From Limnomonas spitsbergensis (lineage: Eukaryota > Chlorophyta > Chlorophyceae > Chlamydomonadales), in contig JAYJMM010000123.1 of NCBI GenBank assembly GCA_037349105.1, forward strand, positions 6,200,001 to 6,264,000: a stretch of DNA of 64,000 bases, given 5' to 3'. A model generated the notes under the pieces. That model saw nothing but the letters and a program-made list of their open reading frames with translations. It was not told the origin of the DNA and searched no databases. Shown here piece after piece: positions 11,555 to 22,829 of the stretch. How positions within the stretch are numbered: the stretch's first letter is position 1; each line of letters opens with the position of its first letter. The position numbers were made by a program, and so were the translations under genes.

Positions 11555-11995
11555 AGCCAACAGCCCCACGCTGGTGCGCAAGCTGGGCCATCAACTCCAA
11601 GCTGGTGGGCAAGCTGGCCACCAGCTCCATGCTGGTGTGCAAGTTGTCCATCAGCTCCACGCCGGTGCGCAAGCTGACCACCAAATCCATGCTGAAGCGT
11701 GCCTGGTGAGCAAGATGGCCAGAAGCTCCACTCTGGTGCGCAAGCTGGGCAGATGTTCCAGGCTGTTGTGCATACTGGCTAGCATTGAATCTTTATGTTG
11801 GTGAACAAGCCTGCTACTCGCCAGCAGCTCCATGCTGGTGTGCAAGCTCGCTGCATGCAGCAGGAGGCCAGCAGCTCCAGGCTGATGGGCAAGCTGGCCA
11901 CCAGCTTCTTGTATGTTTGTGCGCAAGCTGGGAAGCAACGCCAGGCTGATGTGTGAGTTGGCCTGTGTTGCAGACAGGGAGACATGCATCAGCAC
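11555..11995. repeat. Minisatellite, unit about 33 bp
   Basis: Repeats of GCTGGTGCGCAAGCTGG followed by CCACCAGCTCCA, 12-13 imperfect copies. The unit length allows open frames on both strands, but no homology to a protein is apparent. Confidence 0.75.
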
Positions 11996-12107
11996 CCCCG
12001 TTGCAGACTCAATTTCTGTTCATAGGGGAAAAACTATTACAGTATATATTCACACTTGGAACGCATGCACATCTTCATCTCCGCCCCATTCGAATGCCTA
12101 GACAAAG

Positions 12108-12526
12108 TACCGTACTGCTACTTTGATTTAAGAGTTCGATGCCTTTGGGGGTCCGTTTTGAGGCCTTTTAAAATACTCTGGGGGTTTACTTTGGGGGTTC
12201 CCAAAAGCCTTCAATACATTCTGGTGATTCGACTTTGGGGGTTGATTTTTTTCCAGAATTAACAGCATGCGCGTGTACCATAATGCTCATCTTATTACAT
12301 AACTTGGATGGTCGTGGAGGCGGGGTGTTGCCCTCCATAGTGAAAATTCCGTTTTTAGACGGAGCTGGTCAGTGTCGGCTGTGTACCACTGAAATTCCAC
12401 ACTTAGGGTGAAAAAGTGTGGTGATTCGACTTTGGGGGTTCGCGCGGACCCCTAATATCGAAGGTGCTACTATTGGGGGTTGCTACCCCCAAAGTCAAAC
12501 TCCCAAATCAAAGTAGCAGTACGGTA
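12108..12526. mobile_element. MITE with about 40-bp terminal inverted repeats and TA target duplication
   Basis: The left end, from 12110, reads CCGTACTGCTACTTTGATTT; the reverse complement of the right end, ending at 12524, starts with the same 20 bases. Similarity continues through GAGTTYGA and CTTTGGGGG to about 41 bp. The element (415 bp) is flanked by TA on both sides, as expected for a Tc1/mariner-like or similar transposase. The interior holds several more CGACTTTGGGGGTT copies as subterminal repeats and no coding capacity, so it would be mobilised in trans. Confidence 0.8.
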
Positions 12527-13176
12527 TGCACCTTCTGCTACAACGCTTATCAAGTGCCATACATTACGAGCGCATGCGAACATGCCAGAATTATGCTCCT
12601 GCTGGGAGTACTAGTAGGTAGTTGAACAAAGCAAAAATATGCACACAGATATGTACACGACGAATGAAGCTGTCATGCATTTTCCATACGAGCGTATAAC
12701 TTGATGTTGAGCTGTGAAGATGACTAATGCCGACGCAAGAGGTATGACGAGTTGACGACGCTATCTAGCAAGAGCGAGCGAGGGCCAGGAGCGAGCGGGT
12801 GCACCTGTACCAGGACTTCGACGCAGGTCGGGTGTCGACAGGGGAGAAAAAGCGGGCACTTGAATCAATCGAGCTTCAAGCGTTCGATCAAGCGAACTTT
12901 TCCCTCCGTTTGAATCAATCGACCATTTCAAGCGGCCGAATCTTACCGACGAGCTTTCCTCGCCTAGTTTCTTCGCGCTTGAATAATTGCTTCAACTGTC
13001 CTTCCAATCAATAAAATAAGGCTATAACACCCATAGGTCACATCTGCACTGCATGGGCATCAACATCTTGCAACAACATCTTGCATGGCAAATACCACAC
13101 GTGCATCAGTCGGATTGTGCAAGCTCGTGGGCATGTGTGGATCCAATATCATTCTATGTCTTCTGAAAATGCTGTT

Positions 13177-14010
13177 TTGCTGAATCACCTTGCTTGGTGG
13201 CTGAAAACTGTTTTCCTCACAGTTTACCCAGTGCCCAGACATTTTGAGCATGCCTACATGCTCATAAAATGATCCTTAACACTTCTGCCCGGATAAAATT
13301 GGTTTCCTAGGAGTGTGGAGGCTGCTGCAGGCCATTCCCCTCAGTGGGTACTAACCAGGGGGGCTGGTTTGCTGAATCACCTTGGTGACTGAAAAACTGT
13401 TTTCCTCACAGTTTACCCAGTGCCCAGACATTTTGAGCATGGCTGCATGTTCATATAACGATCCTCAACACTTCTGCCCGGATAAAATTGGTTTCCTAGA
13501 AGTGTGGAGGCTGCTGCAGGCCATTCCCCTCAGTGGGTACCAGGGGGGCTGGTTTGCTGAATCACCTTGGTGACTGAAAAACTGTTTTCCTCACAGGCTA
13601 CCCAGTGCCCAGACATTTTGAGCATGGCTGCATGTTCATATAATAATCCTTAACACTGCTGCCAGGATGAAATTGGTTTCCTAGAAGTGTGGAGGCTGCC
13701 GCAGGCCATTCCCCTGAGTGGATGTCCATGGGGGCTGGTTTGCTGAATCATCTTGCTTTAATTGGTGGATTCGGTAATTGACTTGTACACATTGTAATAG
13801 GTGCGCCGCCCGGAGCAGACAATCAGCCTAGCCTATTGTTTGCTTCTAGCAGCCCGATTTTTGTTTAGCGGTCCCATAGCTGAAAAACCGTTATGCTCAC
13901 AATTTACCCATTGCCCAGACATTTTGATCATGTTTTCCGAATGTTCCTTAACATTGCTGCCAGGATCATACGGGTGTCCTAGAAGTGTGGATGCTGTTGC
14001 ATGCCATCCC
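13177..14010. repeat. Tandem repeat, unit about 187 bp, about 4.5 copies
   Basis: The word TTTGCTGAATCACCTTG recurs at 13177, 13368, 13553 and 13740 (spacing 191, 185, 187), followed each time by ACTGTTTTCCTCACAG, CCCAGTGCCCAGACATTTTG, a CTTCTGCCCGGATAAAATTG block and a GTGTGGAGGCTGCTGCAGGC block. A decayed fifth copy ends near 14010. Each unit carries an acceptor-like TTTTCCTCACAG. No long frame is shared. Confidence 0.8.
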
Positions 14011-14363
14011 CCGCTCAAGTTAATCCTGATATTTCCTGGTAGTGTACTATTTTCTTTCCTGTATGGAGTCGTTTGTCGAGATGTAACTGAATATGGTCTT
14101 GTCTGTTGAAAGGAAAGCCAGAATTTCATACCCTACGGTATTATTGAAAGACAGAGTAAGAAAGACAGAATGCCACCAGATCACCATGAGGATTAGCTCG
14201 TCAGAATTACAGAAGAAAATGACTGGTTATAAATGTTTATGGTGTATGAGTGCCACTGAGGGGGTCATCTTTGCTTCCTTGACATCGACTCGGCTGATTA
14301 GGCAACGCCATTGTTCCCAATGGGAGATTCCAACCTAGGCAGCCCCATCCCCTTGCTCTGTGT

Positions 14364-14943
14364 GTGAAACCCACTCATGGGACTAAGACGAACAAGTATA
14401 GCAGGAATCATCAGGATCTTGTGCTCCTCAGCGTCCACGCCGACCCCCACATATGCTTCCTTACCCGGCTGTGGGCTTTACTAGGTCTCAGTCTCTCGCT
14501 GGGGTACCGGGTTACCCACAACGTGTTCCGGTCCCAAGCTTTTATCTGGGGCTCTTTCAAGGAGGCCCCAATTAACAACGGGTCCTTCAACTCTTTTGTC
14601 CGTGTCAAGCTCACCCGCATGGGCAAGTTCCACGGGGACGCTGCGCATAGTTTCCATCGCGGGTAACTTCAAGACACAGCTGCCCACGAAGGCGACCTTG
14701 CCGAACAAGGCCGTATCCAGACTCCTGCTATCCTGGCTCGTTCTCTTAACCCCCACTAGCACCTATGGGGAGCCTGCCCCAAGCGTTGCCGGTAGCTCTC
14801 TGACTATTACGGTTTGCTTCGACAAGAATTATGACTAGCGAGTTCCCTCCGAGTGTCATACCTAGCCGCTTGTAGGCCTTTGAGATCTGCCGTGAAGCCT
14901 CCCTCGCCTCATCTTGAGGGATGTTAGACTGATGGGTTACCAT
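14364..14943 (-). pseudogene. Possible decayed coding sequence, unassigned
   Basis: The base composition becomes gene-like. Two overlapping minus-strand frames (14943-14746, then 14762-14481) contain unrepetitive protein-like sequence such as ASRQISKAYKRLGMTLGGNS and ALFGKVAFVGSCVLKLPAME. A frame change near 14750 is needed to join them, with no clear intron, so I read it as a frameshifted relic, possibly of a mobile element. It is not recognised. A plus-strand alternative at 14364-14666 is equally long. Confidence 0.25.
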
Positions 14944-15211
14944 TGTGATCTGAGATTTACCTCTGACTTAAACACTATATTTCAAAGCGGGTGGGTGGGT
15001 GGAAGCTTTGAAGATATTGGACAATGACAGCTCTGAGTTTGCCGTTCCTCTTCGAACTTTAAACAACTGGGAGATGAAAATCGGTATCGGACTGACTTAG
15101 CTGACTTGTTCACGCAAATGGGGCGAACCCGTCACACTGGAGCTCCAGTATTCACACTCCCATGACGCCAGCCAGCCTGGCGTTGCCGAAATTGGCATAC
15201 CTGAAACAGCC

Positions 15212-15313
15212 GTATTCCGCCTACATCTAGCGTAAGACCTATCTAGTATTCCGCCTACATCTAGCGTAAGACCTATCTAGTATTCCGCCTACATCTAGCG
15301 TAATACCTATCTG
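15212..15313. repeat. Three perfect-to-near-perfect 34-bp tandem copies
   Basis: The unit GTATTCCGCCTACATCTAGC plus GTAAGACCTATCTA starts at 15212, 15246 and 15280. The third copy has one substitution. The rest of 14950-15600 has nothing I can name; a TRNA-like box at 15350 is discussed under rejected items. Confidence 0.9.
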
Positions 15314-15734
15314 GCCACGGGGGGTGTTTCCATTGGCGCCTTAAACCCACGCGGTTCGAATCCGGTTGCTCGCGATCGTGATTTTTTCACGCCTTAAACC
15401 AAAACTGTTTCCATTGAATTCCGTGAAGTGCATGCACAGCGAACGTCCTGGTGCCAGAGGTCTGATCTTGGGTGCTGACCCATTCTGCGACGATTCGTAA
15501 CCACAAGTACCGTATCGCCTCTTATTTCGATCTGGCGAAATAAATGTTGTCCTTAAAGACGAACGATCTTTCGCGCTGAGATGGTTCCTTAAACTATGAG
15601 GCAACCAACTCGCAGAATGGCTTGCCTCACGAGCATGATTAGAAGAAACATATTTTGATGCCCGAGGGAAGGCAAATCAAATCTATGTATGGTACCTCCT
15701 GGAAGTAACATGATGGGACTGGACTGGTCACATG

Positions 15735-15985
15735 CCAATGGGTCACATGCCAATGCGGGTGAGTGGAGGGCCACCGGGTCAGTGAGTGGAGGTTAAGGGC
15801 AGATTTCAGGCGGCGCGCGAAATTTGTGCAAGCTACAGACATAATGTGCCAAGTTTCGCGTTGGGTGAGGGTCCCTCCACTAATAGAGGGCAACATGCTG
15901 ATGCGGGTGAGTGGAGGGACACATACTTGATGGATGCGGGTGAGTGGAGGGGCACATCCGGGATGGATGCAGATTGCAAGCAGGT
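15735..15985. repeat. Interspersed TGCGGGTGAGTGGAGGG repeats
   Basis: Five or six copies of GATGCGGGTGAGTGGAGG, two in the form of adjacent ~33-bp units near 15900-15965, and a tandem pair TCACATGCCAATG at 15729-15755. No coding signal is seen. The stretch 15985-16600 holds no feature I can support. Confidence 0.6.
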
Positions 15986-16689
15986 GGGGGGAAACTTAAT
16001 AGACTCAGGTCACTTGTGCGCAAAGGGGGGTGCCTGGCAGGGATCTAAAGTTCTCTCTACTTGATGCTAGGTTTTTGTTTTGTCTCCAGAGTTCAGGAGA
16101 TGCGGTGGGTCCGCTACTCCGCTCCAGTGAATGTTCGGAAGTGTATCAGTGTCAAGAGTGTGAAATCCCCTCCCCCCTGCAAATCCTCCGTGAGAGGCAT
16201 CTGGGAATCTGAGCAGCATCTGGGAATCCTCCTCTCATCAGGGCACGCTTGGGACTGGATGGACAGATCATGAAAGATGATCACTCCCTGCCTGATACCA
16301 CTGAGCAGCAAGGCCAGGTTCACTCAGTCAGTCAGTCAGCAGGCCACAGCCTTTGAACCTGCCCCCCAGTCCCCAGCTTTGCAGCCGTTTCATTGCAGTG
16401 CATAATTACGAAATCATGAGACGTGAGCAGGAGGGTGCGGCATGGGGTACATGGGGTGAGGCTTGGCCGCTAGCGCCCATCTCATGGCATGGCACTGTTC
16501 AGCAGCATGGGGGCCTAGAGGACGAAACGACTTTTATGTTCTTTTAAAACGACTGACGATGCGTGGGCAGAGTGGGGGAGTGTTAACAAAGGGGGGCTGT
16601 GACCACCGGTTGTGACGTCAGGGCGTAATCAGACTATTTCTAACCCGGCTTTTGACCGGGCTCGTCTCCCCCCCGGGATCGGTGCCCGG

Positions 16690-17256
16690 GATCAACAATC
16701 CTGCCACTGCTGTCTCATTGACGATATCTTTGCAAGCCATCAAACGACCACCTGGTCATGCTGTCAGTCTCGGCTTTGGGTGAAGGCGGGGAGCAGCCCG
16801 GATCCGCGTCATCATGCGTGCTGTTGCGGGACTCCTTCTCTCGCACCTTCAAATATCGACGGCAGCGAGCAGACTCATCAGCGCCACAGGCAGCAGCATC
16901 AGATCCGTGTCCTGAGGCCTGCTTGGTTCTGAAGAACTGTCGCATTGTCGGCACGGAAGCCCTAGCGACGTCCCTGCTGCCAGCCAGCGTGCTCTTGCAT
17001 GCACGGAGGCAAGATCGTAGGCATCGAATCCGATGCAGCGAAGTTTGAACTTGACGGCACCGAGGTCCTCCTGGACTGCCACGGCATGTACCTGATGTCC
17101 GGTGAGCTCCCCTTCATCCAGGGTGGGTCGTGCGGTCTGCTAGGATCAACATGGCAGGATCGCTGGCAACGATTGCTCTCATTCGGGGGGCGCCCAAAAG
17201 GTAACCCTGTACACTTTTTCAAAATCAAAGCCCGTGGGGCGGAAACATTTCCCTGA
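16690..17256 (+). pseudogene. Frameshifted coding relic, probable retroelement fragment
   Basis: Protein-like plus-strand sequence passes through at least two frames: about 16690-16770 (SLTISLQAIKRPPGHAVSLG), 16770-16990 (EGGEQPGSASSCVLLRDSFS and on), then 16985-17256 (KIVGIESDAAKFELDGTEVL, then DCHGMYLMSGELPFIQGG) to a TGA. No splice sites explain the frame changes. The last part resembles capsid or protease-adjacent retroelement sequence in general character only, so the family is uncertain. Confidence 0.35.
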
Positions 17257-17436
17257 CATTGAACGGGCTAGGTACTTTCAACCAAAATGGCAAAAATGAG
17301 ATTCGACTTCACCGGCAATCCTGCATGACACAATGGGCATGGCAAAGTGTGCATGGCAATATGTGCATGGCAAACTTGCATGACAGGCCTATAGGTCGAA
17401 TCGTTTGACCCTTCCCAGCGCCCTGCTTATCACCCC

Positions 17437-17659
17437 AGCTTGCAGCAAAGCAAAGCCAAAGGAAGTCAGGGACCCTGGTGTGATCAGTGTGGAACTGTGG
17501 ATCCACGACGGCTTGCATGGGCTGCGCATGGGCTGTGCAAGGGGACACGGCATGCCTGGGCTGCGCATACGGGGGGCGGCATGCCTGGGCTGCGCATGAG
17601 AGGGCTGAGGATTCCTCTGCCACAAAGTCTCAGTGAGAATAGAGAACAGCGTGTGAAGC
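17437..17659. repeat. Left copy of a 222-bp direct repeat (LTR-like)
   Basis: Almost identical to 18816-19037; only two or three differences are visible (for example CTGCGC versus CAGTGC). The repeat starts TTGCAGC and ends GAAGCA, so it can be trimmed to TG...CA termini. CCAGC precedes this copy and CCAGC also follows the right copy. Confidence 0.85.
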
Positions 17660-17750
17660 AAAGAAAGAAAGAAAGCTACGCCCTATTGGGGCGTGGATGT
17701 TAAGGAAACAACGCAGCTTGGGGCCGTAGCCACATCCGCGCCGTTACCAT
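17660..17750 (+). repeat. SINE-like dispersed repeat, copy 2
   Basis: Begins with (AAAG)n, then AGCTACGCCC, 4 nt, GGGGCGTGGA, and continues TTAAGGAAACAACGCAGC to about 17750. It directly abuts the left direct repeat. This is the same family as 2453-2545 and 51246-51334. Confidence 0.65.
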
Positions 17751-18052
17751 GAAGCAAAAAGAAAGAAGCAACTTCCTCACGGTGGTTTTCTCTTATGGGT
17801 GTGTTTAGTTGGCCCAATGACAGGCTTTGTGGCGGAAAAATATTCGAGTCTACGTCTGGTTTGCACTATGCTATGCAAGAGTTTTATCGAATGGACATGC
17901 ATTTTCTGGGCGCATTTCTTAGCATGGAACGCGGAGATCCCAAGAGACATCATGGCTTCAATTGTGTGCTTATTATAAATAGTGCCCGATGTGCCGATCA
18001 AGAGTGGGATGATTTTATGTTGTTTCGCTGGTGCCCGTTCAAGATTAGTAGG

Positions 18053-18816
18053 TCAACAAGGTCGGTGTGCTGGTTTAAGCAAGCTTTTAATTGGTCCCCA
18101 ATTATGCTCGGTGTCTCTACAATACTTGAATTCCCCAATGTGGACTACAGCGTCCTTCTTTTGTCCTGTCGTTTGCATCAACAACATGTCAGGCTGCATT
18201 TTTATTTTCCTTTGGACGGCTCCAAGTGCTGGTGCCTCAGCGTGGGGGATTAAGTATGAGGGGACTTTATTCATTAGCATGGCTGGTGCTCCTGCTCTCT
18301 CACACTTCTCGGCCGTTCCCAGGTCTGCCATGACGATGTCCCCTCCCATGCTGCCTTTCGATACAGCCCTCAGCAAAATCCTTCCTGTGCCATGGTGGCG
18401 CTCTATGTACATCTTTTGCATTTCGGGGTGCCTGCATGCGCCTGTGATATGGCCTGCACTGTCATGCTCTCCACACAAGGGGCATTTGTCGGTGGTACTT
18501 TTGCCCCACCTGAACGCCACCTTGTTATTCCAAGGGCATCCATGTCGCCATCGAAGGGCTGTTTTCTTCTCGGCCAGAGTGACTCCCGGGTGGTTAAAGA
18601 AACTGTTGCTGAGGGCCCCATTAGCAATCGATTGCAACCGTTGCCACCCTTGGAAGTATACGCTATCGATGTTGGATCGGCCAAGCTTTTGGCGCTCGTG
18701 AATGTGTGTCTTTAGGGCACCCTTCAGATCTTCTAATCCTTGCGGCTCTACCTGGTTAGGGTCCTCTTCGTCAGGTTTTGTGAAAAGCCAGAAAGAGCCG
18801 TACTGCGAGTACCCAG
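18053..18816 (-). mobile_element. Non-LTR retrotransposon (LINE) 3' ORF fragment with zinc knuckle and endonuclease-like tail
   Basis: An uninterrupted minus-strand frame of about 250 residues carries a CPLC-x6-H-x4-C knuckle (KCPLCGEHDSAGHITGAC), then a PD motif (MQPDMLLM) and an E-x-K-Y-C-x-D motif (HIGEFKYCRDTE). This order is the C-terminal region of LINEs with a restriction-like endonuclease (PD...ExK). The frame is open at the left end and truncated before the usual terminal helices. Reverse transcriptase motifs are absent, so it is a 5'-truncated copy. The frame runs on into the direct repeat at 18816-19037 and ends beyond 19099. Confidence 0.75.
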
Positions 18817-19037
18817 CTTGCAGCAAAGCAAAGCCAAAGGAAGTCAGGGACCCTGGTGTGATCAGTGTGGAACTGTGGATCCACGACGGCTTGCATGGGC
18901 AGTGCATGGGCTGTGCAAGGGGACACGGCATGCCTGGGCTGCGCATACGGGGGGCGGCATGCCTGGGCTGCGCATGAGAGGGCTGAGGATTCCTCTGCCA
19001 CAAAGTCTCAGTGAGAATAGAGAACAGCGTGTGAAGC
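18816..19037. repeat. Right copy of the 222-bp direct repeat
   Basis: Partner of 17437-17659. It is in frame with the LINE fragment on the minus strand, so either the repeat is part of the element's ORF and was duplicated, or the LINE piece was captured between LTR-like ends. Confidence 0.85.
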
Positions 19038-19304
19038 ACCAGCAAAGAACCCTTGGCAATGAAGCCCAGCTGCATAGCTTCTGCTGGGGATGGGGACAAA
19101 ATCCTCTCATACCTTTGGTTAGTGGTCCAGGCAGCGGGGCTTACCGCACCAGGTCCCTGCGACTTTAGGCTGTGATATCACTGCATGGTAGATAAGTATA
19201 GCTGCTCTCAGTGAAAGGTACAGTGCTCCGGTGTCATGAGCCCTGCCAAGCTCTACACCATCAGTGTACACCGAAGAGAGTCTCTCATGTTCTGATCGTT
19301 CGCT

Positions 19305-19458
19305 GTCCTCGAATCCTTATACAGCACATCTGTACCTCTAATGCCGTCCTCCAGTCCTTATATTGCACATATGTACCTCTTACGCTGTCCTTCAGTCCTT
19401 ATGTAGCACATCTGTACATCTTACGCGGTCCTCCAGTCCTTATGTAGCACATCTGTAA
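19305..19458. repeat. Tandem repeat, unit about 48 bp, 3 copies
   Basis: The unit holds AGTCCTTATGTAGCACATCTGTA followed by a CTCTTACGCTGTCCTTC-like spacer. The third copy is nearest to consensus. Confidence 0.75.
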
Positions 19459-19594
19459 CTCAGTTCAGAGTTTGCGGGCTCAGATGCATTGTTGCAGTAG
19501 GAACGATGCACTGAGGTCTGAGGCAATGTACAACACACGGTCCCCCGCCCTCCATTCCCTACGTCTCCGTCCTCAATACTGGCCTGTGCGATGG

Positions 19595-19835
19595 AACCTT
19601 AAACCCAAAACCCATATACCCTAAACCTTCAAACCCAAACTTCAAACTATAAACCCTCAGCACAGGAAGTGGAGGGGGGAGGGGCATCCCCTCAAACCTA
19701 TACATCTGTAACCTCAAACCCTAAACCCTTAACCACCAGCCCCAAACTCAAAACCCTGAGCCCTGAACCCTAAACCCTTTGCCCTTCAACTCAAACTCTA
19801 AACCTCCAAGCGCAAACTCCAGCCCGTCAACCCTC
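19595..19835. repeat. Degenerate telomere-like tract (CCCTAAA type)
   Basis: CCCTAAACCC, CTCAAACCCTAAACCC and related words make up most of the stretch. It is interstitial, not a chromosome end, since unique sequence continues on both sides. Similar shorter tracts lie at 54965-55110, 59860-59880, 61280-61450 and 63200-63400. Confidence 0.8.
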
Positions 19836-19959
19836 AACCATTCATCCGATGCAGGCCTGTGCGACGCTCATGTTCACTGCACTGCTGTGACGGCTGACCT
19901 TGCGGGGCTCAGGGCCATGCCGGAGTCTTATGTGACGTCCAGGGCTGCAGGTGTGACGT

Positions 19960-20330
19960 CCGCACATACGCATCATATCACGTGATGTCATATCACACTT
20001 GTGTGGATCACATCACATCATATCCCATCACACTTGTGTAGTTTCAGGGCCATGCTAGAGTCCTGATGGCTTACGTCATATGTGACGTCAGAGGCAGCAA
20101 GTAACAGCCACTTACACACATCATGTCACACTTGTGTGGATCACATCACATCAGGTGTGACGTCCAGTTACACGCATCACATCACATGCGTATATCACAT
20201 CAGATGCGTATATCACATCAGATGCGTATATCACCACACTTGTGTGGAATCAGGGGCATGTTTGAGTCATGTGGGGCGTAGAGGGTGGCAGGTGTGATAT
20301 CCAGTCATGCACATCGCATCACACTTGTGT
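19960..20330. repeat. CACATCA / TGTGACGTC repeat field
   Basis: Irregular tandem copies of TCACACTTGTGTGGATCACATCACATCA, interleaved with GGTGTGACGTCC and a triplicated CAGATGCGTATATCACAT at 20185-20235. No coding signal. The stretch 20340-21150 shows only scattered TTCAGCTACA words that recur elsewhere in the window. Confidence 0.7.
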
Positions 20331-21164
20331 GGGAACAGTTTATGATGAAATCACACGAGGGGCGCTGCTGGCCAAGTGTGTGATAAATCATCACTCATCA
20401 CTGTTAGAAGTACAGCACCACGGCATGGGGCCAAGACGACATACTTCTTCAGAGTGCGCATCAGGGTCTATATGGCGTGCCCCACACTTTTGGAGTCCCG
20501 AAAAAATATCACTGTTTTGTTTAGCGTGCCTCAGCTACGCTTCAGCTACATCACTTCATGCGGCACAGGTGTGCATAATGGGGGGGGGGCACACGTGTTT
20601 ATTGAGGGTGTTTCAGCTACACTTCAGCTACAGAACCGCCTACGGTACAGGTTCACAGCATGGGAGGGAACGCCAGTGTACATGTTACATCGCTTCGGCT
20701 TCTGATACATTACACCCTGTGGCTGAGGAAGCCTGCTGCAGCACGATGCCTGCTGTTTGGGCCACCGGTCGCTGGCCGATGAAAGTTTCGTCCCCACGGG
20801 CTCAGTCTAGGCCGCCCGCCGGCCCCCCAAGAAAGCGGTCTGGCGCACGATCTTAAAAGGATTACAGGAAAAGTCAGCACTCAGTGCCTCACATCATTGC
20901 ATCATATCGTGATTCATGCAATCAGATGGCTATTTGTCAACAATCTGTTCGAAAATTGAGGTTTAGGGTTTAGGGTCCAAGGCTTGAACTAGGTCTCTAG
21001 TACTTGACTGGTGTCGCCCTTGCCTGATTCAAGTTGCCCAGCCGCGAGGAGAGAACAGAGAGGGCTGTTGGACAGGCGAAGGGCTCTATATTGAATGAGC
21101 CTCTGTCCATCTGACACCACTCGTGCAGCCATCCTGGGGGGGTGTCAAAGTTCTCTGCCCCCCT

Positions 21165-22640
21165 ACCTCACCGTCCCCCCCGCTGTCCCCCCGCCCCCTG
21201 CCCCCACCCTTGCCCCGTGCCCCTGCCCCCCCGCTCTCCCCCCGCCCCCTGCCCCCACCCTTGCCCCCTGCCCCTGTCCCCCCCGCTGTTCCCCCGCCCC
21301 CTGCCCCCACCCTAGCCCTCTGCCCCTGTCCCCCCCGCTGTTCCCCCGCCCCCTGCCCCCACCCTTGCCCCCTGCCCCTGTCCCCCCCGCTGTTCCCCGC
21401 CCCCTGCCCCCACCCTTGCCCCCAGCCCCTGTCCCTCCCGCTGTCCCCCCGCCCCCTGCCCCCACCCTTGCCCCTGTCCCCCCCGCTGTTCCCCAGTCCC
21501 CTGCCCCCACCCTTGCCCCCTGCCCCTGTCCCCCCCGCTGTTCCCCCGCCCCCTGCCCCCACCCTGCCCCCTGCCCCTGTCCCCCCCTTTCTTCCTCGCC
21601 CCCTGTTCCCTCCCTTGCCCCCTGCCCCTGTCCCCCCCGCTGTTCCCCCGCCCCCTGCCCCCACCCTTGCCCCTGCCCCCCCCGCTGTTCCCCCGCCCCC
21701 TGCCCCCACCCTTGCCCCGTGCCTCTGTCCTCCCCGCTGTTCCCCCGCCCCCTGCCCCCACCCTTGCCCCCTGCCCCTGTCCCCCCCGCTATTCCCCCAC
21801 CCCCTGCCCCCACCCTTGCCCCCTGCCCCTGTCCTCCCCGCTGTTCCCCTGCCTCCTGCCACCACCCTTGCCCCCTGCCCCTACCCCTGCCCCCACCCTT
21901 GCCCCATGCCCCTGCCCCCCCCCCTTGTTCCCCCGCCCCCTGCCCCCCCCCTTGCCCCCTGCCCCTACCCCCCCCCCCCCCGCTGTTCCCCTGCCTCCTG
22001 CCACCACCCTTGCTCCCTGCCCCTACCCCCCCCCTGTTCCCCCGCCCCCTGCCCCCACCCTTGCCCCCTGCCCATACCCCCCCCCCCTATTCCCCCGCCT
22101 CCTGCCCCCATCCTTGCCCCCTGCCCCTGCCCCCCCCCCTGTTCCCCTGCCCCCTGCCCCCACCCTTGCCCCCTGCCCCCACCCTTGCCCCCTGCCCCTA
22201 CCCGGCCCCCCCTGTTCCCCTGCCCCCTGCCCCCACCCTTGCCCCCTGCCCCTACCCCCCCCTGTTCCCCTGCCCCCTGCCCCCACCCTTGCCCCCTGCC
22301 CCTATTCCCCCCTGTTCCCCTGCCCCCTGCCCCCACCCTTGCCCCCTGCCCCTACCCCCCCCTGTTCCCCTGCCCCCTGCCCCCACCCTTGCCCCCTGCC
22401 CCTATTCCCCCCTGTTCCCCTGCCCCCTGCCCCCACCCTTGCCCCCTGCCCCCACCCTTGCCCCCTGCCCCTACCCCCCCCCTGTTCCCCCGCCCCCTGC
22501 CCCCACCCTTGCCCCCTGCCCCTATTCCCCCCTGTTCCCCTGCCCCCTGCCCCCACCCTTGCCCCCTGCCCCTATTCCCCCCTGTTCCCCCGCCCCATGC
22601 CCCCACCCTTGCCCCCTGCCCCTATTCCCCCCTTATTCCC
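21165..22640. repeat. C-rich minisatellite, 1.5 kb
   Basis: The unit is CCGCCCCCTGCCCCCACCCT, TGCCCCCTGCCCCTGTCCCC and CCCGCTGTTCCC, about 50 bp, drifting to a variant with CCCTATTCCCCCCTGTTCCC on the right. There are close to 29 copies. Long proline-rich plus frames (573, 536 and 337 aa) and Gly-rich minus frames all arise from the same array, and there is no unique coding sequence next to it. The G-rich strand could form quadruplexes. Confidence 0.9.
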
Positions 22641-22829
22641 CCCCGAGCAAGATGTGCGTGTATACGCTCGTGCTCTTTGAAATGCATCTGGAAAAATGTA
22701 TGTATATGTTTGCACGGCCTTCATTCGCTTTGAGGCCTTCTTTTTTGGAGCTTCTGACGGATGATGACCCCTCCACATCTACCACATCCCCATCTCCAGC
22801 CATCCACAGGACATGAAGCGCGTGAGCTG

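Noticed and set aside
15345..15375. GGTTCGAATCC, a perfect tRNA B-box-like word
   Set aside because: The flanking five bases do not form a T-arm stem, and no A box, anticodon arm or acceptor stem is found at proper spacing.
19595..19835. A chromosome end
   Set aside because: The CCCTAAA-like tract is short, degenerate and flanked by ordinary sequence on both sides.
21095..22816. 573-aa and 536-aa proline-rich plus-strand frames
   Set aside because: They are generated entirely by the C-rich minisatellite, with two equally long overlapping plus-strand proline frames and no domain or splice context. They are unlike the Ser/Pro exon at 0.3-2.2 kb.
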